This document shows positions 51,641 through 60,402 of a DNA stretch of 64,000 nt, piece by piece. The notes under the pieces are model-generated. The model ran no database searches and was not told the origin of the DNA. It was given only the letters and a program-made list of their open reading frames with translations. Both the position numbers and the translations under genes were made by a program. Source of the stretch: Pseudomonas fluorescens (GTDB taxonomy: Bacteria > Pseudomonadota > Gammaproteobacteria > Pseudomonadales > Pseudomonadaceae). Within the stretch, counting starts at the first letter, position 1. The number at the start of each line of letters is the position of its first letter. The stretch covers positions 6,812,501 to 6,876,500 of the forward strand of contig NZ_CP012831.1 of the NCBI RefSeq assembly GCF_001307275.1. The letters run 5' to 3'.

Positions 51641-51965
51641 TGATTCACTCCCTACGGTTTTTGAAACAGAAATCGACAGGCCTGCATGGAAGGCCGTCGA
51701 GGGCTAAATGATCGGGGCTAGACGCTTATCCCTTAAAGTAATCTTTGAAGTTATACATAGATCAAAAATGAATAATTGAAATTCACGCATACGCTAAAGC
51801 CGCGGCCCGCTTGGCCTGGCGCCATAACAAGGTTTTTCGATGCTTTTTCAGGCATGCAAAATATTCATTAAAGGCATGGCTTGGCAGGACGGTTCGCGGC
51901 AAGGCGACGGCGCTGACGATGCTGCGGGTGACGCGGGTGTTGAACCCGGCCACCTATCCCATGGG
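51641..51965. other. Region between the receptor gene and tonB
   Basis: 325 bases. The tonB promoter should be here, in an AT-rich stretch (about 51730-51790) containing the 17-bp motif TAGATCAAAAATGAATA (51758-51774). The segment nearest the receptor reads MLRVTRVLNPATYPMG then stop on the + strand, possibly the end of a lost gene; I cannot assign it. Confidence 0.45.
51758..51774 (+). promoter_or_regulatory. Shared 17-bp motif, tonB copy
   Basis: TAGATCAAAAATGAATA, 118 bases upstream of the tonB start. It matches 15 of 17 positions with the copy upstream of atsK (58241-58257, other strand). It is a candidate binding site for a regulator of the sulfate-ester genes. Confidence 0.45.
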
Positions 51966-54305
51966 CTAGAAGTCATAGCGTCCGGTCACCCCTAGCGTGC
52001 GCGGGCTCCCCAGCAGGCCTTCGTAGCCGCCGTTACCGCCGGTCCACAGGGTGGTGTAATAGGTTTTGTCGAAGGCGTTTTTCAGCCACAGCGACACGTC
52101 CCACTGCCCCTGCTCATAGTTGCCGCGCAAACCGGTGGACAGGTTGACCACGGCGTAGGCAGGAATCTGTCCGTAGTCGGAATCCTCCACCGTGCCCACG
52201 GCCTTGGAGCGGAACGCATAGCTGCCGGTGACGTAGGGTTCGAAACCGTTATCCAGGTTCCACTTGTACTCGCCGTTGGCATTGGCGATCCACTTCGACG
52301 CCCCCACCACTTGGTGCCCGCTCAGGTCGCAGGAAGCCGGCGCCCCTGGGCGCAGACTGACTTCCGGTGGGCACGGCGCGTCCTTGTAGCTCAGGTAACG
52401 CACATCGTTGAACGAGCCGTTGAGGTTCAGCGTCAGGCCCTTGATCGGCAGCCAGGTACTTTCCACTTCCACACCGCGCGAGCGCACGGAACCTGCGTTG
52501 GTCAGGTACTGCACACGATTGTCCGGATCATAGGCGTTGGTCTGGTAACCGTTGACCTGGGTCCAGAACAGGTTGGCATTGAGCTGCAGGCGCCGGTCCC
52601 ACAATGTGCTTTTGAAACCCAGCTCGGCGTTGTTGGCGCGCTCGGTGCCGACCAGCAGCGAGTCCGCCCCGGCAGTCGGGGCGGAGCCGACCACGAGGTT
52701 GACCCCACCGGACTTCTCGCCGTGGGACAAGGTCGCGTAGCCCAACAGGTTGTCGTTCAAGCGGTAGCTCAAGTTGAGCAAGCCCGAAGGGCTGGCGCTG
52801 TATTGCGTGAGGTCGCCGGAGTCATAGGCGCCGGTGCGGTTACGTCGAGCCGTCGCGGCAGCCCCCGTGACGGCCGCACCGCCCACTGGGCTGTTACGCG
52901 TTACCCAGGCGCTTTTTTCTTCATAAGTACCGCGCAAGCCTGCGGTGAAATCCAGGCGCTCGGTAAGGTGCCAGGTGCCTTGGGCGAACAGGGCGAAACT
53001 GTCGGTGCGGATGTGCCCGTTACCCACGGTGCTGACGTTGGCCAATGCGCCTGCAGGCGTGCCGTTCCAGATATCCGCCTGGGGTCCGTAGGAGACGAAG
53101 GATTTGTTGTCCAGCGAGTTGCCGAAGTAGTAGGCACCCAGCACGTAGTCGAAGAAGCCACCGGTGGGCGATGCCAGGCGAAATTCCTGGGACCACTGCT
53201 TGTCTTCCACCGACACGCCGCCGTTATACGATGCCGGCACGTTAAGGCCGTCATCGTTGCGCGGGGTGAAATTCCAGAAGCGATAGGAACTGACCGAAGT
53301 CAGGGTGAAATCGCTGGGCAACGTCCAGTTGGCTTCCAGGGAGGTGCCGCCCTGGAACACGGTGACGTGCTGGTCGCTGTCCAGGTTGACCTTGCGATGG
53401 GTGCCGTCGACCAGGGTTGCCCCCGCAGCGGCCGCCCGCGACTGGTAGAGGTTGGTGCCATTGATGGTCGGCCCGGTGCTGTACAGCACGCGAGTCCCGG
53501 CGCTGGAGTCCTCTTCGTTGTAGTCGCCGATCCAGCGCAGGTTGAACGCTTCGTTGGGCTTGTACAGCAGTTGCCCGCGAAAGCCCTGGCGCGAGCCGCC
53601 GTTGAGGTCATGGCCGTCGTATTCGTTCTTGATGTCGCCGTCGCTGCGCGTGCGATAGGCCGAGAAACGCCCCGCCAGTTCATCGGTCAGCGGGCCGGAG
53701 ATCGTGCCCTTGGTCTGGAAGTAACCGTCCTCGCCCAGCGACGTTTCGATGCTGCGCTCCGGAGTGAAACTCGGCGCACGGGTGCTGATATTGATCACGC
53801 CGGCCGTGGTGTTCTTGCCGAACAACGTGCCCTGGGGGCCACGCAGCACCTCGAGCTGTTCGATGTCCATGAGGTCGAACACCGCCATCCCCGGCCGGCC
53901 AAGGTACACGTTGTCGATATACAAGCCCACGCTGCCTTCCAGGCCGTCGCTGGCCGGGTTGTTGCCCAGGCCGCGAATCGACACGCTGGACTGCCGCGCA
54001 TGCATGTAGGCCACGTTGACGCTGGGCACCAGTTGCTGCAAATCCTGAATCCGATAGACCCGCTGGCTTTCCAGGGCCTGGCCGCCGATCACGCTCATCG
54101 GCGTGGGCACCTCCTGGGCGCTTTCCGTACGCCGCCGGGCGGTCACCGTGACGGTTTCCAGTTGGCCGCTGGCGCTTTCACCCGAGGGTGCCGGTTCGGC
54201 TGCGTGGCTGGGTGTCCAACTGGCACTGCCGGCCAGCAACATGGCCAGGGGCAGGCGTTTGAGCTTCCAGGGAGAGCAAGGTACAGCGGGCTTCAACAGA
54301 CTCAT
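51966..54305 (-). CDS. TonB-dependent receptor of the sulfate-ester cluster (SftP-like)
   Basis: 779 aa. The signal peptide ends near SHA-AE, a TonB-box-like stretch LETVTVTARRR follows, then a plug (VSIRGLGNNPASDGLEGSVG; VLRGPQGTLFGKNTTAGV) and a barrel ending in VTGRYDF. In P. putida a TonB-dependent receptor (SftP) belongs to the sulfate-ester regulon with AtsK and AtsRBC. Here the receptor lies between a private tonB operon and an SftR-type LysR gene, so uptake of sulfate esters is the likely role. No experimental ligand can be inferred. Confidence 0.85.
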   Translation of the reverse strand: MSLLKPAVPCSPWKLKRLPLAMLLAGSASWTPSHAAEPAPSGESASGQLETVTVTARRRTESAQEVPTPMSVIGGQALESQRVYRIQDLQQLVPSVNVAYMHARQSSVSIRGLGNNPASDGLEGSVGLYIDNVYLGRPGMAVFDLMDIEQLEVLRGPQGTLFGKNTTAGVINISTRAPSFTPERSIETSLGEDGYFQTKGTISGPLTDELAGRFSAYRTRSDGDIKNEYDGHDLNGGSRQGFRGQLLYKPNEAFNLRWIGDYNEEDSSAGTRVLYSTGPTINGTNLYQSRAAAAGATLVDGTHRKVNLDSDQHVTVFQGGTSLEANWTLPSDFTLTSVSSYRFWNFTPRNDDGLNVPASYNGGVSVEDKQWSQEFRLASPTGGFFDYVLGAYYFGNSLDNKSFVSYGPQADIWNGTPAGALANVSTVGNGHIRTDSFALFAQGTWHLTERLDFTAGLRGTYEEKSAWVTRNSPVGGAAVTGAAATARRNRTGAYDSGDLTQYSASPSGLLNLSYRLNDNLLGYATLSHGEKSGGVNLVVGSAPTAGADSLLVGTERANNAELGFKSTLWDRRLQLNANLFWTQVNGYQTNAYDPDNRVQYLTNAGSVRSRGVEVESTWLPIKGLTLNLNGSFNDVRYLSYKDAPCPPEVSLRPGAPASCDLSGHQVVGASKWIANANGEYKWNLDNGFEPYVTGSYAFRSKAVGTVEDSDYGQIPAYAVVNLSTGLRGNYEQGQWDVSLWLKNAFDKTYYTTLWTGGNGGYEGLLGSPRTLGVTGRYDF

Positions 54306-54417
54306 AAGCGGCTCCGGAACCCGGAAATATCCACCATCAGATATTCCATAAGGTTATTTATTTATGTTTTTACGAACATTTACTGCATAAGAGATAGCCT
54401 TTATAAGGAGTCGACCT

Positions 54418-54436
54418 AATGCATAGCCAATGCATT
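54418..54436. promoter_or_regulatory. Candidate LysR operator
   Basis: AATGCAT-N5-ATGCATT is a perfect inverted repeat with T-N11-A character, midway between the divergent receptor and LysR genes and 25 bases before the LysR ATG. ATGCAT also occurs twice in the atsR-atsB interval (60540-60545, 60571-60576). Confidence 0.5.
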
Positions 54437-54460
54437 TCCCCGATATTTTTGATGTGAAAA

Positions 54461-55405
54461 ATGCATATCGATCTGCGCCAACTCCGCCACTTCATCGCCC
54501 TCGCCGAACAACGCAGTTTTGTCGCTGCGGCATTGACGGTGAACCTGTCGCAGTCGGCGTTCAGTCGCAGCATCCAGGCCCTGGAGCACAGCGCCGGATG
54601 CCAACTGGTGGATCGCGGCCGCAAAGACCTGGCGCCCACCAAACAAGGCCAGGTAATGCTCGAACATGCCCGGCGGCTGGTCAGTGGCGCGCAGCAACTG
54701 GCCAACGAGATCAGCCAATTCAATGGTCTGGAAGCCGGCGAATTGCGCTTCGGTTGCGGTCCGGCGCCGGCGGCGGGGTTGATACCACGGGCCATTGGCA
54801 GTTTTATCGGGCGCTACCCCAAGGCCCGCGTGCAGTTCCAGGTGGATGACTGGCAAAGCCTGGGCAAGCGCCTGCTCAGCGAAGAATTCGAATTCTTCGT
54901 CGCCGACACCCGCCACTTTGAAGCCCACCCGGACTACCACACCTACCGCTTGCGGCCGCGCAAGTGGTATTTCTGCTGCCGCGCCGGCCACCCGCTGGCA
55001 CAGCAACCCAGCGTGACGGCCGCGCAACTGATGAGTTACCCACTGGCCGTGACCATCCGCCCGCCGAACCTGCGCAAGGTCATCGTCGACCTCAGTGGGC
55101 GGCCCGATTACCTGCCCAACGTCGAATGCGAGAACGGCTACAGCCTGATGGGCGTGGTGCTGCGTTCCGACGCCATCGGCATCGTCAGCGCCAACAGTGA
55201 TGTGCTGCACATGGCTCGCGGCGATTTGGTGTGCCTGACGATCGATGGCCTGGCCGAAGACCTGGAGGAGCGCTACACCCGCTACGGTATCGTCAGCCGT
55301 GCGGGGTATCGCTTGTCGCCGTTGGCGGAGGCGATGATCGAGCAGATCAAGCAGATCGATGAGCTGGATGAGGAGGTGTGCGCACTGGAGAACCTCGCTG
55401 TGTGA
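54461..55405 (+). CDS. LysR-type regulator, SftR-like paralogue 1
   Basis: 314 aa. N-terminal HTH (DLRQLRHFIALAEQRSFVAA, then LSQSAFSRSIQALE) and an effector domain starting GELRFGCGPAPAAGLIPRAI. It is clearly paralogous to the LysR at 58364 (same ..FSRSIQ.LE...GC.LVDRG.KDL.PT..GQV pattern). SftR of P. putida is a LysR repressor of sulfate-ester genes; one or both of these could be the equivalent. Divergent from the receptor gene. A REP pair follows its stop at once. Confidence 0.82.
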   Translation: MHIDLRQLRHFIALAEQRSFVAAALTVNLSQSAFSRSIQALEHSAGCQLVDRGRKDLAPTKQGQVMLEHARRLVSGAQQLANEISQFNGLEAGELRFGCGPAPAAGLIPRAIGSFIGRYPKARVQFQVDDWQSLGKRLLSEEFEFFVADTRHFEAHPDYHTYRLRPRKWYFCCRAGHPLAQQPSVTAAQLMSYPLAVTIRPPNLRKVIVDLSGRPDYLPNVECENGYSLMGVVLRSDAIGIVSANSDVLHMARGDLVCLTIDGLAEDLEERYTRYGIVSRAGYRLSPLAEAMIEQIKQIDELDEEVCALENLAV

Positions 55406-55406
55406 A

Positions 55407-55487
55407 CCGGCGCTTTCGCGAGCAAGCTCGCTCCCACATTTGGAATGCGTACAAATGTGGGAGCGAGCCTGCTCGCGAAAGCGCCGG
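55407..55487. repeat. REP inverted pair
   Basis: CCGGCGCTTTCGCGAGCAAG at the left pairs with the right end (GCGAAAGCGCCGG) with one mismatch in the REP core, forming a stem of more than 30 bp two bases after the LysR stop. It probably acts as transcript end or stabiliser. Confidence 0.85.
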
Positions 55488-55595
55488 CAGCAACACCGAT
55501 GCATTGACTGCATCAAACCCAGTCCCCAAATGCACTTGCCAGCCCACCCTCCGAACGGCGAAAAACCTCACCTGTCCTCCGCTTGGTGAAGCCCT

Positions 55596-57203
55596 ATGCC
55601 TGCCCCCCAAACCGTCCGCAACGTGCTGTACATCATGTGCGACCAACTGCGCCGCGATTACCTGTCGTGCTACGGTCACGCCCATCTGCATACACCGAAC
55701 ATCGACCGCCTGGCCGCCGCCGGTGTGCGTTTCAGCCGCGCCTATACCCAGGGCACCATCTGCGGCCCCTCGCGCATGTCGGCCTATACCGGGCGCTACG
55801 TCAGCAGCCATCAGGTGGCGTGGAACGCGGTACCGTTGCCCCTGGAGGAACTGACCATCGGCGACTACCTGCGCCCCCACGGCATCCGCACGGCGCTGGT
55901 GGGCAAGACCCACGCCACGCCCAACCTGGAGGCCTTGCAGCGGCTGAATATCGACCCCGACAGCGTGCAGGCCGAGCCGCTGAATGAAGTCGGTTTCGAC
56001 GCCTACTTTCGTCACGATGGCATCTACCCCGACAGCCCGCTGTTCGACGACAAACGCGAGTCCGCGCCCTATACCCATTACCTGCGCGAGCAGGGCTACA
56101 GCGGCACCAACCCGTGGCACGAATGGGCGAACGCGGCAGAAGCTGAAAACGGCGAGGTGCTCAGCGGCTGGCACATGCGCAACGCCGGCCGACCCGCGCG
56201 AGTCGCCGAGCAGCACTCGGAAACCGTCTACACCACCGACCGCGCCATCGACTTTATCCACGAACAAGCCGAGCGACCGTGGTGCCTGCACCTGTCCTAC
56301 ATCAAGCCGCACTGGCCCTACATCGCCCCGGCGCCCTATCACGCGTTGTACGGCGCCGAGCATATCCAGGCGCCCATACAGCCTGGACAAACCAGCGATC
56401 ACCCGGTGTATCAAGCGTTCCGCCAGCATCAGGAGAGCCTGAACTTTTCCCGTGACGAGGTGCGGCTCACGGTGATTCCCACCTACATGGGGCTGATCAA
56501 ACAGATCGACGATCAACTCGGGCGCTTGTTCGATTTTCTGCAAAGCAATGGCCGCTGGGACGACACGTTGATCGTGTTCACCAGCGACCATGGCGACTTC
56601 CTCGGCGATCACTTCCTGGGCGAGAAAGAATTTTTGCTGGAGCCTGCGGTGGGCGTGCCGCTGATCGTGCGTGACCCGCGGGCCCCTGCCGATATCAGCC
56701 GTGGCACGGTGGACGCACGCCTGGTCGAAACCATCGACGCCCTGCCGACTTTCCTCGACGCCTTGGGCCTGCCCACTGCCGACCACCGCCTGGAAGGCCG
56801 TTCGCTGATCCCGCTGCTGCACGCTCACGACATCACTTGGCGCCGCTACGCCATCGCCGAATACGACTACGCCTTCCAGGCCCCGGCCCGCGAGCGCCTG
56901 GCACAACCCATCGACCGTTGCCGCATGACCATGGTGCGCAGCGAACGCTGGAAGTACCTGGCCTATGACGGCTTTCGTCCACAGCTGTTCGACCTGGACA
57001 ACGACCCGCAGGAGCTGCACGACCTGGGCAGCGACCCGACCTATGCCGAGGTCCGCGAAACCCATCTGGGGTATCTGTTCGAGTGGCTGCGCGGGCTGAA
57101 GCGGCGCACCACCATCAGCCACACAGAGATCGATCTGCGTGGCCAACGGTTTCGTTATGGTGAGCCGGAGGCGGAGAAAGTGGTGCAAATCGGCGTCTGG
57201 TAA
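55596..57203 (+). CDS. Sulfatase / phosphonate-monoesterase family hydrolase
   Basis: 535 aa of the alkaline-phosphatase superfamily. The formylglycine motif is CGPSR with Cys56; metal ligands include Asp16 (MCDQLRRDY) and the later FTSDHGD pair; KPHWPY gives a conserved His. The length and CGPSR type fit the choline-sulfatase/phosphonate-monoester-hydrolase branch. No signal peptide, so cytosolic. It would hydrolyse a sulfate ester or phosphonate monoester. The neighbours (AtsK, AtsRBC, AtsA) favour sulfate esters. A formylglycine-generating enzyme is needed and is not in the window. Confidence 0.85.
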   Translation: MPAPQTVRNVLYIMCDQLRRDYLSCYGHAHLHTPNIDRLAAAGVRFSRAYTQGTICGPSRMSAYTGRYVSSHQVAWNAVPLPLEELTIGDYLRPHGIRTALVGKTHATPNLEALQRLNIDPDSVQAEPLNEVGFDAYFRHDGIYPDSPLFDDKRESAPYTHYLREQGYSGTNPWHEWANAAEAENGEVLSGWHMRNAGRPARVAEQHSETVYTTDRAIDFIHEQAERPWCLHLSYIKPHWPYIAPAPYHALYGAEHIQAPIQPGQTSDHPVYQAFRQHQESLNFSRDEVRLTVIPTYMGLIKQIDDQLGRLFDFLQSNGRWDDTLIVFTSDHGDFLGDHFLGEKEFLLEPAVGVPLIVRDPRAPADISRGTVDARLVETIDALPTFLDALGLPTADHRLEGRSLIPLLHAHDITWRRYAIAEYDYAFQAPARERLAQPIDRCRMTMVRSERWKYLAYDGFRPQLFDLDNDPQELHDLGSDPTYAEVRETHLGYLFEWLRGLKRRTTISHTEIDLRGQRFRYGEPEAEKVVQIGVW

Positions 57204-57275
57204 ACGACGCGAATCAATGGGGTGAGACTCCTGTGGCGAGGGCCACATTGCCCACACAGTCGAGTCTGCGCCGGC

Positions 57276-58181
57276 TTAGAGACCCTTGGTGGTCTTGCTC
57301 GACTGCCCTTGCACGCCCACCGGCACATCGCCCTTGAGGGTGACCCGGCGCACGATACGCTCCTGGGTACCGTAGTCGTCCACGGCGTAATGCTGGGTGG
57401 CGCGGTTGTCCCAGATCGCCACGTCACCGCTCCTCCAGCGCCAGCGCACGGTGTTTTCCAGACGCGTGACGTGGCTTTGCAACAGGTTGAACAGTTGGGT
57501 CGAATCCGCCTGCGAATACCCTTTGAGGCGTTTGACGAAATGCCCCAGCAACAGGGTTTTCTCGCCGCTGACCGGGTGCACGCGCACCACCGGGTGTTCG
57601 GTTTCGTACACCGTAGACGTGAACACCTTGCGGTATTCCTCGAGCCGCTCTACTGACACATCCGGCTTGATCGCGGCGTAGTCGTATTCGTTGCTGTGCA
57701 CCGCCCACAGGGTATCGGCCAATGCGCGCAACTCCGCGCTGAGGTCGTTATAGGCACTGGAGGTGTTGGCCCACACGGTGTCACCACCGGACTTGGGCGC
57801 CAGCACCGAACGCAGCACCGAGGCTTTTGGGTAGGCGTCGACGAAGGTCACGTCGGTGTGCCAGGAATTGGCGCGCTGGCCGCGCGTACCGTCCAGTTCC
57901 ATCAGGAACCGCGTACCGTCGCGTACCGGCACCGTCGGGTGGGCAATAGGCTCGCCGAGCAGATGGGCGAAGGCTTCCTGGCTCTGGTCATCGAGGTGGG
58001 TCTGGTCGCGGAAGAAGATCACCTTGTGCTGCACCAGCGCCTGCTGGATGGCTTCGACGGTGGCGGCATCCAAGTCACCGGACAATCTGATGCCCCGGAT
58101 CTCGGCACCGATGCGGCCAGCGACCGGGTGAATGTCCAGTGCCTGGGCAATGGGTTGAACAGCTAATGCGGCGTTGCTCAT
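57276..58181 (-). CDS. atsK: Alkylsulfatase AtsK, Fe(II)/2-oxoglutarate dioxygenase
   Basis: 301 aa, the length of P. putida AtsK, from the ATG at 58181. The iron ligands His108, Asp110 (SWHTDV) and His264 (ATQHYAV) and the 2-oxoglutarate contacts Thr135, Arg275 and Arg279 all fall at the published AtsK numbers. The enzyme hydroxylates the carbon next to the sulfate of medium-chain alkyl sulfates, which then collapse to aldehyde and sulfate. It is cytosolic. It lies tail-to-tail with the sulfatase gene and divergent from an SftR-like LysR gene. A 17-bp motif shared with tonB and atsB lies about 60 bases upstream of its start. Confidence 0.95.
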   Translation of the reverse strand: MSNAALAVQPIAQALDIHPVAGRIGAEIRGIRLSGDLDAATVEAIQQALVQHKVIFFRDQTHLDDQSQEAFAHLLGEPIAHPTVPVRDGTRFLMELDGTRGQRANSWHTDVTFVDAYPKASVLRSVLAPKSGGDTVWANTSSAYNDLSAELRALADTLWAVHSNEYDYAAIKPDVSVERLEEYRKVFTSTVYETEHPVVRVHPVSGEKTLLLGHFVKRLKGYSQADSTQLFNLLQSHVTRLENTVRWRWRSGDVAIWDNRATQHYAVDDYGTQERIVRRVTLKGDVPVGVQGQSSKTTKGL

Positions 58182-58240
58182 TGTGGTGACCCTCATGTGC
58201 CTGCTGATGGTGGGAACGTTTCCCGGCAACGCTCTATCAA

Positions 58241-58257
58241 TATGCAATTTTGATCTA
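58241..58257 (-). promoter_or_regulatory. Shared 17-bp motif, atsK copy
   Basis: On the - strand TAGATCAAAATTGCATA, 60 bases upstream of atsK and about 107 upstream of the divergent LysR start. It matches the tonB copy at 15 of 17 positions and the atsB copy at 14 of 17. Confidence 0.45.
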
Positions 58258-58363
58258 GCAAATTAACGGATGCATCGTTGACGGAATAAGAGCTTGCATT
58301 TAAAACCTCTGCTCCCTTGGTCGCAAATGCCTTCGACCTATTTTTAAAATGCAGGGAAAGCAT

Positions 58364-59284
58364 ATGGATCTTCGCCAACTGCGCTATTTCATCGCCCTTA
58401 ACGAACACCGCAGTTTCGTACGCGCGGCCGACGCCATGGGCATCACCCAGCCAGCGTTCAGCCGCAGCATCCAGGGGCTGGAACAGGAATTCGGCTGCGT
58501 ACTGGTGGACCGTGGCCACAAGGATCTGCGCCCTACCCCCGAGGGGCAGGTGGTACTGCAACACGCACTGACGCTGGTGCATGGCGCAGCCTTGCTCAGC
58601 AGTGAAGTGACACGCATGACCAAGCTCGACGCCGGCGACCTGCGCTTCGGCTGTGGCCCGGCACCCGCCGTGAAACTGGTGCCCGACGCCGTGGCGCGCT
58701 TTATCACCGCCCACCCGAAAATCCGCACCGGTTTCCAGGTGGATAACTGGGAAAAGCTCAGCCGCGCCCTGAGCCGCGAAGAGATCGAATTTTTTATCGC
58801 CGACATTCGTCAGTTCGAAACCGACCCGAATTTCCAGACCCGCGCGCTGACGCCCAAGCGTGGGGTGTTCTTCTGCCGGCCTGGGCACCCGCTGTTGGCC
58901 AAGGACAGCCTGTCGACCAACGACATGTTCGATTACCCACTGGCGGCGCCGCTGATCTCCCAGGGCATTCGCAAACTGCTGGCGAACCTAAGCGGGCGCA
59001 TGGATTTCTCACCGAGCATCCAGACCGAACATTTCCCGGCGCTGGTCAAGATCGTGCTGCAGTCCAATGCCATCGGCGTGGGCACCGAGGAAGCCTTCGC
59101 CGACGACATCGCCCAAGGCACGCTGGTGCTGCTGCACTGGCGCAACCTGCCACAGAACATGGACACCCTGAGCGCCCGCTGCGGCATCGTCAGCCGCACC
59201 GGTTCACGCTTGTCGCCAGCGGCGAAGGCGATGATCGAGACGTTGCTGGAGGTGGATCAGCAGGCCATCGGCGTGGCGGTCTGA
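58364..59284 (+). CDS. LysR-type regulator, SftR-like paralogue 2
   Basis: 306 aa from the ATG at 58364 (MDLRQLRYFIALNEHRSFVR); an ATG at 58349 is possible. HTH ITQPAFSRSIQGLEQEF and effector domain GDLRFGCGPAPAVKLVP. Divergent from atsK, as expected for its regulator. Strong paralogy to the LysR at 54461 suggests duplication within the cluster. By its position next to atsK it is the better candidate for SftR. Confidence 0.83.
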   Translation: MDLRQLRYFIALNEHRSFVRAADAMGITQPAFSRSIQGLEQEFGCVLVDRGHKDLRPTPEGQVVLQHALTLVHGAALLSSEVTRMTKLDAGDLRFGCGPAPAVKLVPDAVARFITAHPKIRTGFQVDNWEKLSRALSREEIEFFIADIRQFETDPNFQTRALTPKRGVFFCRPGHPLLAKDSLSTNDMFDYPLAAPLISQGIRKLLANLSGRMDFSPSIQTEHFPALVKIVLQSNAIGVGTEEAFADDIAQGTLVLLHWRNLPQNMDTLSARCGIVSRTGSRLSPAAKAMIETLLEVDQQAIGVAV

Positions 59285-59286
59285 CC

Positions 59287-59381
59287 GGCCTCTTCGCGAG
59301 CCAGCTCGCTCCCACCTCCGACCGCGTTTCGTCAGGATGAATGTAGTCGAATGTGGGAGCGAGCTGGCTCGCGAAAGCGAC
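59287..59381. repeat. REP inverted pair, variant core
   Basis: Arms TTCGCGAGCCAGCTCGCTCC (from 59292) and its inverse at about 59353-59377 share the changed core AGCCAGCTCG instead of AGCAAGCTCG in both halves. It lies between convergent LysR and atsR genes. Confidence 0.85.
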
Positions 59382-59400
59382 ACCCCGGACACCACCAGAC

Positions 59401-60402
59401 TCAGAGCCCTGCCGAGGCCAGGTTCGGCGCCACCCAATCACTCACCTGGAACGGCCTGCGAATCAGCTTTTCCTTCGACGCCAGGTCGACCGCCCCCTGT
59501 AATTTGCCCAGGAACACCGGGTCCAGGGTCGACGGGAAGATCTCGCTGAGGGTCTGGTCTTTCAAGTCATTGGTCAGGATCAGCGGTGGGTAACTGGCCC
59601 GCCCCGACACCAGTTGGATGTAGGCCTGCTTGTTGTTGTCATCGGTCAGCCATTGCACCGCTTGCTGCTGGGCCTTGAGCAGCTTGGCCACCGCGTCGGG
59701 GTGCTCGTCGACGAACTGTTTGCTGCCCACCAGCACCGCCTGCACGCTGCCGGCGCCACCGAGGTCCTTGGTGGTCAACGCTATTTCCGCCAGCCCCTTG
59801 GCTTGCAATGCGGTCAAGTTCGAGCCGCCCCAGGTGGCGTCAATCTGCTTGGCGGCCAAGGCGGCACCGGCTGCGTTGTAATCCAGGTTGATGATTTTCA
59901 GATCCTTTTCACTCAAGCCCTGGCTGGCCAACGCGGCGTCGAACGACAACTGGCTGGCCGTGCCGCGAAACACTGCGACACGCTTGCCTTTGAGATCCTG
60001 CAAGGTCTTGATACCCGAGCCCGGCACCACGCCGAGGTACTGCTTGATGTCCCGTGCGGTGGCACTGAGCAGACGGGTATCCAGGCCGTTGGAACGACCG
60101 ATGATCGCGGCCAGATCGCCCAGGTAGGCCAGGTCCACCTGGCCATTGGCAAAAGCTTCGTTGATCACCGGGCCCGCGCCCTTGAAGTAATTCCACTGAA
60201 TCTTGATGCCTTGGTCGGCAAAGGCTTTCTCGAAGATCTGCTGCTCGCGCAACACATCCGTTATGCCACCGCCACTGTGCTGGCTGCCAGCACTGAGGTC
60301 GGGCACGGCAATGCGGATTTCCTTGAGTTCGGCAGCATGCACCAGCCCGGCCAACGCAGTGCCCGCGAACAAAGTGATCAGACGTTTAAAAGGCAATTTC
60401 AT
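59401..60402 (-). CDS. atsR: Sulfate-ester ABC substrate-binding protein AtsR
   Basis: 333 aa from the ATG at 60402 (AAGGAG upstream); Sec signal ending near LVHA-AE. The mature part (IRIAVPDLSAGSQHSGGGIT; NYFKGAGPVINEAFANGQVD; AYLGDLAAIIGRSNG) belongs to the SsuA/NMT1-type group used for sulfate esters. It is divergent from atsB-atsC, with which it would form an importer for aryl or alkyl sulfates. Confidence 0.85.
   Translation of the reverse strand: MKLPFKRLITLFAGTALAGLVHAAELKEIRIAVPDLSAGSQHSGGGITDVLREQQIFEKAFADQGIKIQWNYFKGAGPVINEAFANGQVDLAYLGDLAAIIGRSNGLDTRLLSATARDIKQYLGVVPGSGIKTLQDLKGKRVAVFRGTASQLSFDAALASQGLSEKDLKIINLDYNAAGAALAAKQIDATWGGSNLTALQAKGLAEIALTTKDLGGAGSVQAVLVGSKQFVDEHPDAVAKLLKAQQQAVQWLTDDNNKQAYIQLVSGRASYPPLILTNDLKDQTLSEIFPSTLDPVFLGKLQGAVDLASKEKLIRRPFQVSDWVAPNLASAGL

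Noticed and set aside
57228..57256. Another REP element near CCTGTGGCGAGGGCCACA
   Set aside because: Only a short fragment resembles the second REP family and no palindrome of convincing length is left.
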